From the NCBI GenBank assembly GCA_009667805.1, contig CM019066.1:120543690-120607689 (forward strand): a DNA stretch of 64,000 bases, read 5' to 3'. The stretch is from Leptobrachium leishanense. Taxonomy: Eukaryota; Chordata; Amphibia; Anura; Megophryidae. Below the pieces are notes generated by a model. It did not search any database, had not been told where the DNA came from, and saw only the letters and a program-made list of their open reading frames with translations. Shown here one piece after another: positions 1-10,370 of the stretch (position 1 is the stretch's first letter; every line of letters starts with the position of its first letter). The translations under genes and the position numbers were made by a program.

Positions 1-1257
1 CTCTGTTTAATACTTTAATATGTTTGTCTTCTAGCTTTTTTTGGCTGAGGTTGAAAATTCCCTGCTGGGTTATTTCCGGTCTTTTCTTCTTTTTTCTTCC
101 ACGTATGTGCAATCCTCCTCTCTTTCTGGCGCTCTTCTTTTTAATAAGGGTGAGCCGTAATCGTTTTGGTCGTATTCCCTTATATTTCTTAATTGGTCCC
201 TTTGGTTTTCTGGTCTCCAGTGCGTCTCCCTTCTTATGTTCAGGGAGCTCCTGGTTTTCCACTTTGGTTCGGCCCCCAAAAAAACCTCATTGTGCTCGTG
301 ATCATCCAGGGGTTTGAATCGGTTGGTGATTGGTGTGTTGAATTACTGCTTGTTGTACCTCAAACGGTACCTTGTGTCCCTCTGGGGTAATGGATCTCTT
401 GCGTTCCTGACTTCTTCTTCCTCTCTTGTTTTGGTCTGGGAAGCGAGATTGGTGGCATTCCTTTCATATCCCTCTTCCGGTTGGCGTTGGGTGATTCTTC
501 TAAATACACTACCCTTTTGTTGTGGTGCATTGGTGTATCCCTTATTTACGGTCTGCCATTTAACGCTTTGTTTTTGGAAATGGGTGGGGTATTTCCGTGG
601 TCCTCCATACGTACTGGAATTCCTTCTTCTTGTCTGGAATCCGTTATTGGGGTTGTTTCTCTGGAATCCCTGTGATTGATACGAATATAGTTTCCACACA
701 TCCCCTCTGGCGTAGTCGCCCTTATCTCTATTATATTTGGATTTTTTCCGTGCAATGATCTCGGTTTCTAGCTTTTCCAACCGTTCTTCCATTCGATCCA
801 CCACTGCCTTCGTCGTAGTGGGTTCAAGAAGGGTTTCTAATTCTTTTTGTTTATCTTCTATACCTATATTGAGTTCCTCTAGGATTACTTTCCTCCTTTC
901 AATGATGGTTTCCATCATGGAAATAGAGAAGCTCTCAATTTTTTCTCCCATCTTTCTAATAAAATGGTGTCACTATGGTCAAACGTAGGGTTCTCGTAGA
1001 ACCGTAGGCCTCTCGGGGTAATGCCCTCTTTAATGTAGTGATCTAACATTGAAATGTCCAATTTATTTCGCAGTTCTTTAGTGAGCATATTCTCTAATCT
1101 ATTAATGTTTTTATTGATGTCCCTAGGTAATATATCCCCATCGGAACCGTCAATGTCAATAACATCTTTTATACTTTCACCAAATTTGTTTCTTTGTACC
1201 CGAAACATGTTAAGAGGCAGCCTTGATACAGTGGAATATAATACAATAGTATACTAA
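1..1257 (-). pseudogene. Penelope-like element P1, N-terminal ORF region (5' part, runs off the window)
   Basis: Two minus-strand open stretches, 1208-915 and 951-343, are in different frames but appear to be one protein broken by a frameshift near 950. A third basic stretch continues at 279-70. The protein is charged and helical: an acidic start, then an EKIESF...IIERRKVILEEL coiled-coil-like segment, then an Arg/Gln/Tyr-rich region ending in a TREEEEV motif. This layout matches the region upstream of the reverse transcriptase in frog PLEs. The RT itself would lie left of base 1. No stop codon occurs upstream of the 1208 start until about 1255, so the true start is uncertain. The family call rests on the TREEEEV region and on the hammerhead motif next to it. 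It is a broken copy, not an expressed host gene. Confidence 0.6.
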
Positions 1258-1700
1258 GGTAAACAATGTAAAGAAATACACAAAAGTCTGAATGTCAGGC
1301 GCCACCTAGTGGTTTCTTATGAGAATGTCTTCCCAATGGATTTCACTGAATATAGTGATAGTGAGTGGGATAGGGATTGTGGTGATGAAACAGTTCAGTA
1401 AACTGTTACCATAACTGTCCTTTTCTACCACACATGCTCATTGCGTTCTCATCCTTTATATGTAGGAAATTTATCTAATAAGAAACAACACACAAATACA
1501 TCACATAGTGCTTAGCGCTCAGAGTTTTGAATAACTTCTCCTGCTCCACTAGCAGGCACCAATGTACATCTGCTCCCCACTTTGGAACCTCAGCACACTG
1601 TACCTTACTAAATAGTTGCTATATTTTTTAGTTTAATACTCTTAAGAGTGCACACTGACAATTGCCCTATATATGGCACTATTAGTTTTACATATCACTT

Positions 1701-1850
1701 GCTCTAGTGTATAGCACTCCAATCTAAATAAACCTTACAGCTGGAACCTCGCTCTAGTGCATAGCACTCCAACCTAAATCAACCATACTGCTGGAAGCTC
1801 GCTCTAGTGCATAGCACTCCAACTCAAATCAACCTTACAGCTGGAACCTC
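1701..1850 (+). repeat. 50-bp tandem repeat, three copies
   Basis: The string GCTCTAGTG starts at 1701, 1751 and 1801, exactly 50 bp apart, and each unit runs through TAGCACTCCAA to a CTGGAA(C/G)CTC end. The array lies just upstream of the hammerhead motif, in what should be the untranslated terminal region of the PLE. Confidence 0.85.
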
Positions 1851-1893
1851 CAAAAAGACTATTTATAGTTACAGCAGGACTGTGAAAACATTG

Positions 1894-1940
1894 GCATCTA
1901 CTGAGGAAGTGGCTTTATACCACGAAACGCGTTTAGATGC
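1894..1940 (+). ncRNA. Type I hammerhead ribozyme motif (PLE-associated)
   Basis: All core elements occur in order. Stem I is GCATCTA (1894-1900) paired with TAGATGC (1934-1940), 7 perfect pairs. The core CTGAGGA is at 1901-1907. Stem II is GTGG/CCAC (1909-1912 with 1920-1923) with one bulged A at 1908. The core GAAA is at 1924-1927. A minimal stem III is the palindrome ACGCGT (1927-1932), and the cleavage-site T is 1933. The very short, self-complementary stem III is typical of hammerheads reported from Penelope-like elements, where a dimeric fold is thought to be the active form. Self-cleavage is inferred from the fold alone. Confidence 0.8.
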
Positions 1941-2510
1941 ACTTTTTATATTGAAATTATTTATTTTACCTCAATACATTAATTAGTCTTACACCCCCTG
2001 CGTGCTGATTTTCACTTTTACTGCTACAATCCTGGATTGCCGCTGAGGAGCGGAAAAAAGGCGCTGGAGTACTGCAAGGTGAATCCGGCATTCCTAAAGC
2101 TGCTGGTTGCTGTTACATCTAGTGTCTGATCTTGAGACACTGGAAAATGTGAGTCAATTCTCCCTAAGGGGGTTTATTCATATATTTGTTTCTGTTTTAT
2201 TTGAGGGTTGGACCCCATCTAAACATCTTAAAGAACACCCCCACTGGCTGGAAGAAGCGCCTGTCCCACCACACTGTTTTTTTCATATGCCTCTCTTTGA
2301 GGAATTGGGATATTTCCTCTAGTGAGTGGAGACAAGCTGCTGATCTAACCCACCCTAGACTTCTGTATAGGTCCACAATAACATACTGAACTGTTTCATC
2401 ACCACAATCCCTATCCCACTCACTATCACTGTATTCAGTGAAATCCATTGGGAAGACATTCTCATAAGAAACCACTAGGTGGCGCCTGACATTCAGACTT
2501 TTGTGTATTA

Positions 2511-4021
2511 ATTTGAGGGTATGTATATCCATCTCAGGTGAACGGTGTAGGACTTACAGCAGTTTGCAGATGTGCCTCCCACTTGTTAAGGGACCAAAAG
2601 TAATGGGACAATTGGCTACTCAGCTGTTCCATGGCCAGGTGTGTGATATTCCCTCATTACCCCAATTACAATGTGCAGATAAAAGGCCCAGAGTTAATTT
2701 CAAGTGTGCTATTTGCATTTGGAATCTGTTGCGGTCAACTTTCAAGATGAGATCAAAAGAGCTGTCACTATCAGTGAAGCAAGCCATCATTAGGCTGAAG
2801 AAACAAAACAAACCCATGAGAGAGATAGCAAGAACATTAGGCGTGACCAAAACAACGGTTTGGAGCATTTCCAAAAAGAATGAATGCACCGGTGAGCTCA
2901 GCAACACCAAAAGACCCGGGAAACCACGGAAAACAACTGTGGTGGATGAATGAAGAATTCTTTCCCTGGTGAAGAAAACACCCTTCTCAACAGTTGGGCA
3001 GATCAAGAACACTCTCCAGGAGGTAGGTGTATGTGTGTCAAAGTCAAAAATCAAGAGAAGACTTCACCAGAGTAAATACAGAGGGTTCACAACAAGATGT
3101 AAACCATTGGTGAGCCTCAAAAACAGGAAGGCCAGATTAGAGTTTGCCAAACAACACCTAACAAAGCCTTCACAGTTCTGGAACAAGATCATATGGACAG
3201 ATGAGACCAAGATCAACTTGTACCAGAGTGATGTGAAGAGAAGAGTATGGAGAAGGATCCTTAGCATACCACCTCATCAGTGAAGCATGGTGGTGGTAGT
3301 GTCATGGCGTGGGCATGTATGGCTGCCAATGAAACTGGTTCTCTTGTATTTATTGATGACGTGACTGCTGACAAAAGCAGCAGGATGAATTTTGAAGTGT
3401 TTCGGGCAATATTATCTGCTCACATTCAGCCAAATGCTGCAGAACTCATTGGATGGCACTTCACAGTGAAGATGGACAATGACCCAAAGCATACTGCAAA
3501 AGCAACTAAAGAGTTTTTGAAGGGACAAAAGTGGAATGTTATGCAATGGCCAAGTCAATCACCTGACCTGAATCCCATTGAGGATGCATTTCACTTGCTG
3601 AAGACAAAACTGAAGGGAAAATGCCCCAAGAACAAGCAGGAACTGAAGACAGTTGCAGTAGAGGCCGGGCAGAGCATCGCCAGGGATGAAACCCAGGGTC
3701 TGTTGATGTCTATGCGTTCCAGACTTTAGGCTGTGATTGACTGCAACGGATTTGCAACCAAGTATTAAGAAGGGAAAGTTTGATTTTTGATTATTATTCA
3801 GTCCCATTACTTTTGGTCCCTTAACAAGTGGGAGGCACATCTGCAAACTGCTGTAAGTCCTACACCGTTCACCTGAGTTGGATGTACATACCCTCAAATT
3901 AAAGCTGACAGTCTGCAGTTAAAGCACATTGTGTTTGTTTCATTCCAACTCCATTGTGGTGGTGTATAGAGCCAAAGATGTTAGAATTGTGTCGCTGTCC
4001 CAATATTTCTGGACCTGACTG
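2511..4021 (+). mobile_element. Tc1-like DNA transposon, copy 1 (left end missing)
   Basis: The right terminus, read inward from 4021, is CAGTCAGGTCCAGAAATATT, followed outside by the TA target at 4022-4023. The left terminus and about 120 bp next to it are missing compared with copy 2 at 28894; the sequence starts abruptly at the junction with the PLE inverted repeat. Right-flank sequence matches the inside of a Harbinger-like MITE (compare 39895-39912), so the element jumped into such a MITE. Confidence 0.9.
2747..3768 (+). pseudogene. Tc1/mariner transposase, inactivated
   Basis: A DDE transposase that would cut and paste the element by its terminal inverted repeats. The start is the ATG of MRSKELSLSV, as in copy 2. 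Helix-turn-helix DNA-binding segments follow (KQAIIRLKKQNKPMREIART; then the region ending RRLHQS). Catalytic motifs are visible: first Asp in IIWTDETKI, second Asp in MDNDPKHTAK, and Glu in SPDLNPIE, a DD34E layout. Breaks are a TGA at 2951-2953 after VVDE, a deletion near 3257 that removes the GTAHDPKH segment present in copy 2 and shifts frame, and a TAG at 3727 before the normal C-terminus FATKY. It cannot make a full protein. Confidence 0.92.
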
Positions 4022-4023
4022 TA

Positions 4024-4284
4024 TACTCAGATTGACTTTGACAGGCACAAAAACTTAACGTGAGACAAATAAGGTTCTTAATTCTGATTGGCTGAATTGC
4101 GTGAAACAGTCCGTACACTGATTTCTGCGCGCAACGTTAATGCGCGCACCTTTTTGTGCGCGTTATTTTTTGACGGATGAAATAATGCGCGAGGATTGTA
4201 ATACCAGCGTTAATTTACACGCGTTAACGTTTAACGCTTCGCGCAAAAATTCACTCGTTTGCGTGAAAAATGTAATAGTGCCCC
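4024..4284. mobile_element. Harbinger-like MITE, right-hand fragment
   Basis: This is rich in CGCGCAA/TTGCGCG words and contains GCGCGAGGATTGTAATACCA, as in the complete copies at 4978-5632 and 39656-40345. It ends in a terminal repeat whose reverse complement begins GGGGCACTATTACA. The left half was lost together with the left end of Tc1 copy 1. Confidence 0.6.
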
Positions 4285-4797
4285 AATTGTGTAAGTATTT
4301 ATCTACTTAAACCCATATGAACCAAAATGAAAGATATAATATTTGTAATTTAACAGACCTCCGACCTTATCCAGAGGGATACAGCTGCTCAAAATATAGT
4401 TTGGTAGAAGAGGATTGCTGTTCCACTTCTATCTAAATCTTGAAATTTAAAATCTACTTACAAGGTCTTTGCTTTTTTGCATAATTTTGCACACTGGTCT
4501 TAAACCCTGTCATTAGGAACCATATTTCTTTGATGGCTTTTGAATTTCTCAAGATTACATGCAGTTAAATATTTCAAATAGTATGTCGAATAATACCCAG
4601 AATACCACATTTGCCTGTGGGATTTGACATCCAGAATTATCCCTTCCAACACTTCAACTGAATGAAAAGGGGAAAAAAATGATCTTATGTTAAGGTGCCA
4701 TGACTGGAGAAAGGTATTATATTACTATTTCCAGACTTACAAGGTATTCTGAACATAACTGATATTTTGTATTTAAAAGGAATTATTTATTGCAATC
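4285..4797. other. No recognisable feature
   Basis: AT-rich sequence with no long open frame, no terminal repeats and no similarity that I can see to other parts of the window. Confidence 0.5.
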
Positions 4798-4800
4798 TTA

Positions 4801-5657
4801 GGCCAGGTGCACACGAGCGCACTCAGAGTGGAAGGAACGTCCGTGAGAGTTGACTTTCCTTCCACTCGACGCCCGCCTGCCACCCCTCAGCGCTGCGAAG
4901 CGCGATCCTCCTAGCGTGTGACCAGCTCCGTTGCAGCATCACATGGCTGCGACAGGCGCCAGTAACGGGCGCACTATGGGCCCTATTACATTCCTCGCAC
5001 ACAATTTTGCACGTGTGCAAAGAAGTGTTAACGCGAGGGGCAAAACCCTTTGCACTGAACGTCGTATTACTAAAACAAAAGCGCGTTAACGTTTAATGCG
5101 GATGGACCTGAGCGAGCATAATGAACTGTGCACATCCTATACTTAACATTGTGAGCGCAAATGCGTTTGTGCGCTGGTGCGTGCATGGTATTACGATCTT
5201 AGCGCAAAATTTAACGGACAACGTTTGCGCGCATAATTTTAACATCTTTGAAAAACTGGTAACGGCAAATTGTAACAACCTGACCGTACGAAACTGCGGA
5301 TTCACAACCGAGAACGTCCTTTTTTTACTAGATCTGTCAAAAATGACGGCCACTACCTTGTCTTCCGTCAAAATGTATGTCTGTTGTGCGCAGTCCGGAA
5401 AAAAATTACGGACTCGCGTCAAAAATTACATTGCGCTCACGGATTTCTGCGCGCAACGGTGCTTTGCGCGTATTTTTGCTTGTCGGTTTTACGAAAGTTA
5501 TTTTTTGACGGATGAAAAAATGCGCGAGGATTGTAATACCACTGTTAATTTTCGGGCGTTCACACTTAATGCTGTGCGCCAAAAAATCCTGTGCTGCGCG
5601 AGCGTTTTTGCGTTAGGAATGTAATAGGGCCCTATGTGTGCTTGTGTGCACCCGGCC
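4801..5657. mobile_element. Short Harbinger-like MITE (family C), interrupted
   Basis: Ends are GGCCAGGTGCACACGAGCGC on the left and, in reverse complement, GGCCGGGTGCACACAAGC on the right, flanked by TTA at 4798-4800 and 5658-5660. A 3-bp TTA duplication fits PIF/Harbinger. Without the nested element at 4978-5632 it is only about 200 bp and cannot encode a transposase. Confidence 0.75.
4978..5632. mobile_element. Harbinger-like MITE nested in family C
   Basis: Termini are GGGCCCTATTACATTCCT and its reverse complement, flanked by TAT at 4975-4977 and 5633-5635. The interior has many CpG-containing CGCGCAA words and shares segments with 39656-40345. The open frame across 5121-5624 is of low complexity and has no known motif; I regard it as chance. 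Confidence 0.75.
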
Positions 5658-5859
5658 TTAACATGGACAAGAGTACAATAACAGTTTACAAACTACACTA
5701 TATGGACAGAAGTATTGTGTCACCTTTCCGTTACACCAACAGGGGTTTTATGACATTAGAGACAATAAACAGTTATGAGACTGTCAAGGTCAGAAGATAA
5801 GTAAAACTTAACATTTAATGCATCCATTAAAAGCTCCTTTTACAATGATAAGCAAGGGA

Positions 5860-6326
5860 TATTTTAAGATATTTTAAGCATTTTTTGGGATTGTTTTGCC
5901 AAAAAAAATTTTTTAAAAAAAATTTTAAACGTTTGTTCTTTTTTTCTGTAACAGCCCTTTTTATTATCATTCATTGGATCTTATATGTAAATTTCAGACA
6001 TTTTCACTCAGTAGTTTCTTTGCAAACAGCGGTTCACTTCTCAATTTTTTTTTTTCACCCCATTCGTCTGCGGTGCTGGGTTTTTCCGGCGTTTTTGGCG
6101 GTGTTAATCCAGATGTTTTTGCAGGTTTTCAGTGTGCCTTCGCCAGGTTTTGCGGTGAGTTTTCGGCGGGTTTGCGGCGACTTTTCTCTGCATTATGACG
6201 GCCCTGTGGGGCTTGCTGAATACACTGCAGGGTCGCAGAAATGGGATCGCCAAATCGTGCCGAATTGAAGAGAACGAAAAGTCACCAAACGTGCGGTGAC
6301 TTTTCGATTCTCTTTGTATAACCCTG
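5860..6326 (+). mobile_element. MITE family A copy (left end missing)
   Basis: It contains the AT-rich module (TTTTTGGGATT, then CTGTAACAGCCCTTTTTATTATC) followed by a GC-rich domain, and ends in TCTTTGTATAACCCTG. The right 450 bp closely matches 52900-53381. The left terminus (GGGTTATTC) is not present. Confidence 0.7.
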
Positions 6327-8085
6327 AATATGTAATGATTATTTTTAAACACTTTGAGTTCATCATAAATGTATGAGACATTCAAAGGATGAGTAATATA
6401 TCTGTGTTCGATTCTATTGTTTTGTTTTGGTATTTTTCTGTAGAATTTTCATCTACCCCAGAGATCATGCTGTTGGGTGTGAAACCAAAACGCACTTGGT
6501 CACTTGGAATCTTTTCTCCTTGGCTGCATTGCCAAACAAGTGTAAGGACTGCCAATTAATAAATTATTCAATTCTTCAATGTAACATTCTAATAAAGAAA
6601 ATTGTTCACATACTCCTCTGAAGCTAAACAAGTCTGCTATGCTGTTTTGAATTGACTTTTAAAACCGGGAATCAAACAAATCTGACTTCTACATAATGAC
6701 TGTAACACAAGCTTAGCCTGGCTATGAAAACACTCTAAATATTTAAAGAGATGTGCATCTGAGATGATGATGTTGGCTGTCACTGTGGGCTCATTGTTGT
6801 GTTTAAAGAGCAAGAGAAAATCATGTTTGTGAGCTTTGCTGTTTCAGATGCCAGTGAAGCTACTGCATCATATACGCTATAACTCTATTCAATATTTTAT
6901 GAGGTCATAATCCCCTAGTTATTCCTACATGCTATATTGATCATTTGTTCACAAAAATGTCCGTTTACATTGCGTTGAATGTTTATAGTAGAAAGCACAC
7001 ATGTAGCTCTTCCTCTTAATATTGATTTTTTTTCCCCCCAAAGGTTCTCTCTGGTTTTGAGGATCATAGCATTTAACTAATATAAATCTATTATAACTCT
7101 GTCACTACCTTAAATACCAGGCATGCAGAAGTCCTGATGCAGAGGGTGACCTGTCCTTATACCTCTGTTTGTAATGCAAAATTTTTGCCTCCATGCGTTG
7201 TAGAAGTCATGATGATGGCTCTTGCATTGTGGTGTTATGGCATAATAGTGTGACTCTGGGGTATAAGAGATGGAATATGGGCAAATTGCTTAAAAGTCAA
7301 GAATAGCATTATAGGTCCATTTCACTTCCAAGTTGCTTTTGAGAAATTCACTCCCGGAGCCCAGTGGATTTATGGAAAACAACTGTGCAGTATCCATACA
7401 GTGAAAATCTCAAAAGCACATTTTCATATTGTATGCACTATTTGACAGGCAGATGGCTCCATCTGTTGGTGGGGAAAAACAATTCTACAGCTTGAGCTCC
7501 ATTTTTGGGGGGACACTTTCTGCAGCCCATTTGCAATTGAATTTAATTTGCATTAATTAAAATACCTTTGCATTGCTCCAGCAATAGACCAAATCAAGCA
7601 TGCTCGTTACCGAGGCACCAAAGAAGGTTTTGAAGATTGAGTCTTCTCAATCTTTATAGAGAAGGGATTAACACTATTTGAGTGGTAGAACAGGGTTGTT
7701 GCCATAGCTTCAAATATGAAAAAAATGAGAACACAAAAATGTAACTAAGACATGTAACTCATAAGGTATTCTGTGTTTATTTGTTCGCTGAATGGTTCAC
7801 TGAAATTGTATGTCTCTTGAGAATTTGGGAAATTATCATTCTTGGCTTAGCTATGTTGTCGCCATAGTGCAGTCAGCGATGTCAGTAAATACTTGAATAA
7901 CCATTTAGAGTTACTGTGTGTCATGGGGATTTTACATAAATATTCCAATTTGGAGTCCAGTTGACTTTAGAGACTAGACTCAACACTTTAGACATCTCCA
8001 ATGTGATAACCAGAATGATTTCTATCGCGGTAGATATTTTTTTTGCATCATTTACTGAAAACATTAAAAATAAATGTGTTGGGGT
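6327..8085. other. No recognisable feature (1.76 kb)
   Basis: Mixed AT-rich sequence with no open frame of note, no tandem array and no terminal repeats that I can pair. It is possibly single-copy DNA or a very old repeat. Confidence 0.5.
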
Positions 8086-9660
8086 GGAGTTTAGATGCCT
8101 AAGAGGGTGGTTGAGGACTTTCTGAACCTTTATGGGCCACTTGTATACCCTCCTTGGCTCCTCATCTTGCGCAGGGACATTGGAGCTGTGTCCTGGTCTG
8201 GGATTTTTTTGCTGCAGGTAGTTCCTGAGGTCGTTCCCCACCAGTTTTATGCTCTTCCTGGCAGCCATTTTGGGGCCTACCTGCCGCAGAGGCCCTAAAG
8301 GTTGACGGCCTCAGATGTCTGGTCTGCAATCTTGGATTTGGTAGGCTGGGGAGTACTACCTGGGTGGTTGGAGGGCCCCATCCCCTGGGGGTCACTCACC
8401 ACCTGCTGGTGAGCTCACTGGGCCTGACTGACATGGCTTCTGCTGGCCTACCCGCACCTGTGACACCCTCGGAGTCCACTTCTTCTCCAATGCTCCCACT
8501 CAGAGAGGGATGCTAGTGGGCTTGCTGGAGGAGATGCGGGAAATGTGGCACACTTCTATGCGGGAAGCGGGGTGGCTGTGTGGAGCGGTTGTCGGCGTGC
8601 CTGTTGACGCATCGGACGTGATGCGTCCCTGTGGTAATGCAGAGGCTGCGATTGATTGGGATGCCTACAGACCGGATCTTTTCCTTCCCCGGCTGTGCCT
8701 GTCATGGAGTTAAGTGCCTGCCAAATGTCTTACCCAGAATCCCTGCGGCCGTAGCCGATGGTTTGCTGGGCCTGGCTTCTCCGCTGACCGATGTGCGGCA
8801 CCATAGCTGGAGGGATTCAGCTTGGCTCCATGATGACCTGCCTCCTGGGATGGTGCTGGATGTCTCTGGCGGCCGTCGGCTGTTCCTTGTAGCTGGGGAC
8901 TATGGTGGCTTCTTCACCAAAGCTGTGTCTGTGACCCTGCTGTGTAGATGTCTTTGTGAATGACTCTGCCTCTGCCTCCCCCTTACTGAGCTGTGGGCCT
9001 TGGCTCCTCCTATGTTTCTGGACAGGGGCTGAGGATCCGTAGACGTATATCCCCCTGTTTTTCTATCTTTTAGCAGCTGTAGAGGCCCTTTGTTCTGTTT
9101 CTGTTTTGTTTTCTCCTGACTGATGTGACTCATTTTATTTTTTACGGAGACTATTTATGAGGCCTGTTGGGGTTGTCGGATATAATCTCTGCACGTGAAT
9201 ACAACACATTATATATTGGACTCATCAGCCAAGCCTCCAATATGTCTATATTGGATTTCCTATCTCGGCAGTCGTCTCCAATATATCAGGGATTATTATT
9301 TCATAAGAAATTTATACGAGACACAAATATCAATCGTTTATATTTCTTAGAAATTATCCTGAATTCTTTTAATTGTCTGTGTTTTGCTTTAAAAAATACA
9401 ATAATCGGATAAAAATATATATTTATTACGTATACAAAAAAGTTTCAAATCTCATATCATAAACAAAAATTTATAAACCACAATCCGTCAGCATATAAAA
9501 ACTAGCTTCACAATATATGTATCTCCGGTTAGTAACTGCATATATGATTAATATCATTTACCTTATCAGTTAGTAACTAATACACAAATGGTTAATAAAC
9601 ATTTCTGCTTAATACAACATGCATTTCCCAGCAAACAATGTTTAACCAGCCAGCTCTTAT

Positions 9661-9710
9661 AGATATAGATATATATATATATATATATATATATCTATAT
9701 CTATATCTAT
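9661..9710. repeat. (TA)n microsatellite
   Basis: GATATA units flank about 15 TA repeats inside the long LTR. Confidence 0.95.
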
Positions 9711-10348
9711 GCTACATGGATCAACAAAAGATGAGCTAATTTAATAATAAGTAATAAAAACTTATTTAGTGAATCCTCCCCTAATCTCGAGAATTAAACT
9801 TCTAATCTTTTGCTTTTTATTTTGTAGTTATATAATTCCTTGCTTATTAATTTTAATCACAGTAATTTCCAAATTCAATATGTATATTGGTATCAATCTT
9901 ACAACATTTCTTTTAGGAATAAATCCTTATATCCACTTCTTCATATTTCTATCTGAAGAATAGAAAATACTTAGAATTTGGATTTAACCGTATCCGAGAA
10001 GTCTCAGTCTACGTTGCAAGAATCTCTACAAATATTTATTTACATTAATTCCTTATTTCATACATTACCTGTCCAATTTGGATGTTGATAAGTCTGCCTT
10101 GGAATTCCTGATGTAATAATTTTTGAATATGTGAAAATTATCAGATAATCAATGCATGTGAGTTAGAGAGTTGGTGAGAGTCAGAAATTTAGTGAGAATC
10201 TTGATTGCCTCATGTCTTGATCTGCCTGCATCGTGGTGTGAGTCTGAGTGTTGGAATCTTGGACTCTCAGAGTGTCATGTCTAATGCATTGCAGTGTGAG
10301 TCTGTGAATGCTGGAATCTCCGACTGACTTGTAACCAACATTGCCGCT

Positions 10349-10370
10349 TATTATAGCCAATTTGACGTCA
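10349..10370 (-). promoter_or_regulatory. CRE plus TATA box of the long LTR
   Basis: Read on the minus strand, a perfect cyclic-AMP response element palindrome TGACGTCA (10370-10363) is followed six bases later by GGCTATAATAAG (10357 region). This is a compact pol II core promoter, as in the U3 of many retroviral LTRs. It supports the minus orientation of the LTR. Confidence 0.6.

Larger units (their letters stand above)
1273..2510. repeat. Long inverted repeat of PLE 5' sequence
   Basis: Bases 1273-1400 reappear almost perfectly as reverse complement at 2384-2510. Each arm can encode a peptide starting MDFTEYSDSEWDRDCGDE, read on the plus strand from the left arm and on the minus strand from the right arm. 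The 980-bp spacer holds a 50-bp tandem repeat and a hammerhead fold. Penelope elements are known to insert with terminal segments duplicated in inverted orientation, and that is the most economical explanation here. The right arm ends exactly where Tc1 copy 1 begins. Confidence 0.75.

Noticed and set aside
343..679. Plus-strand frames opposite the PLE ORF
   Set aside because: Antisense shadow of the P1 protein; no motif.
5121..5624. A 167-residue open frame
   Set aside because: It lies wholly inside a CpG-rich MITE with 3-bp TSDs, has no recognisable domain, and neighbouring copies do not keep the frame.
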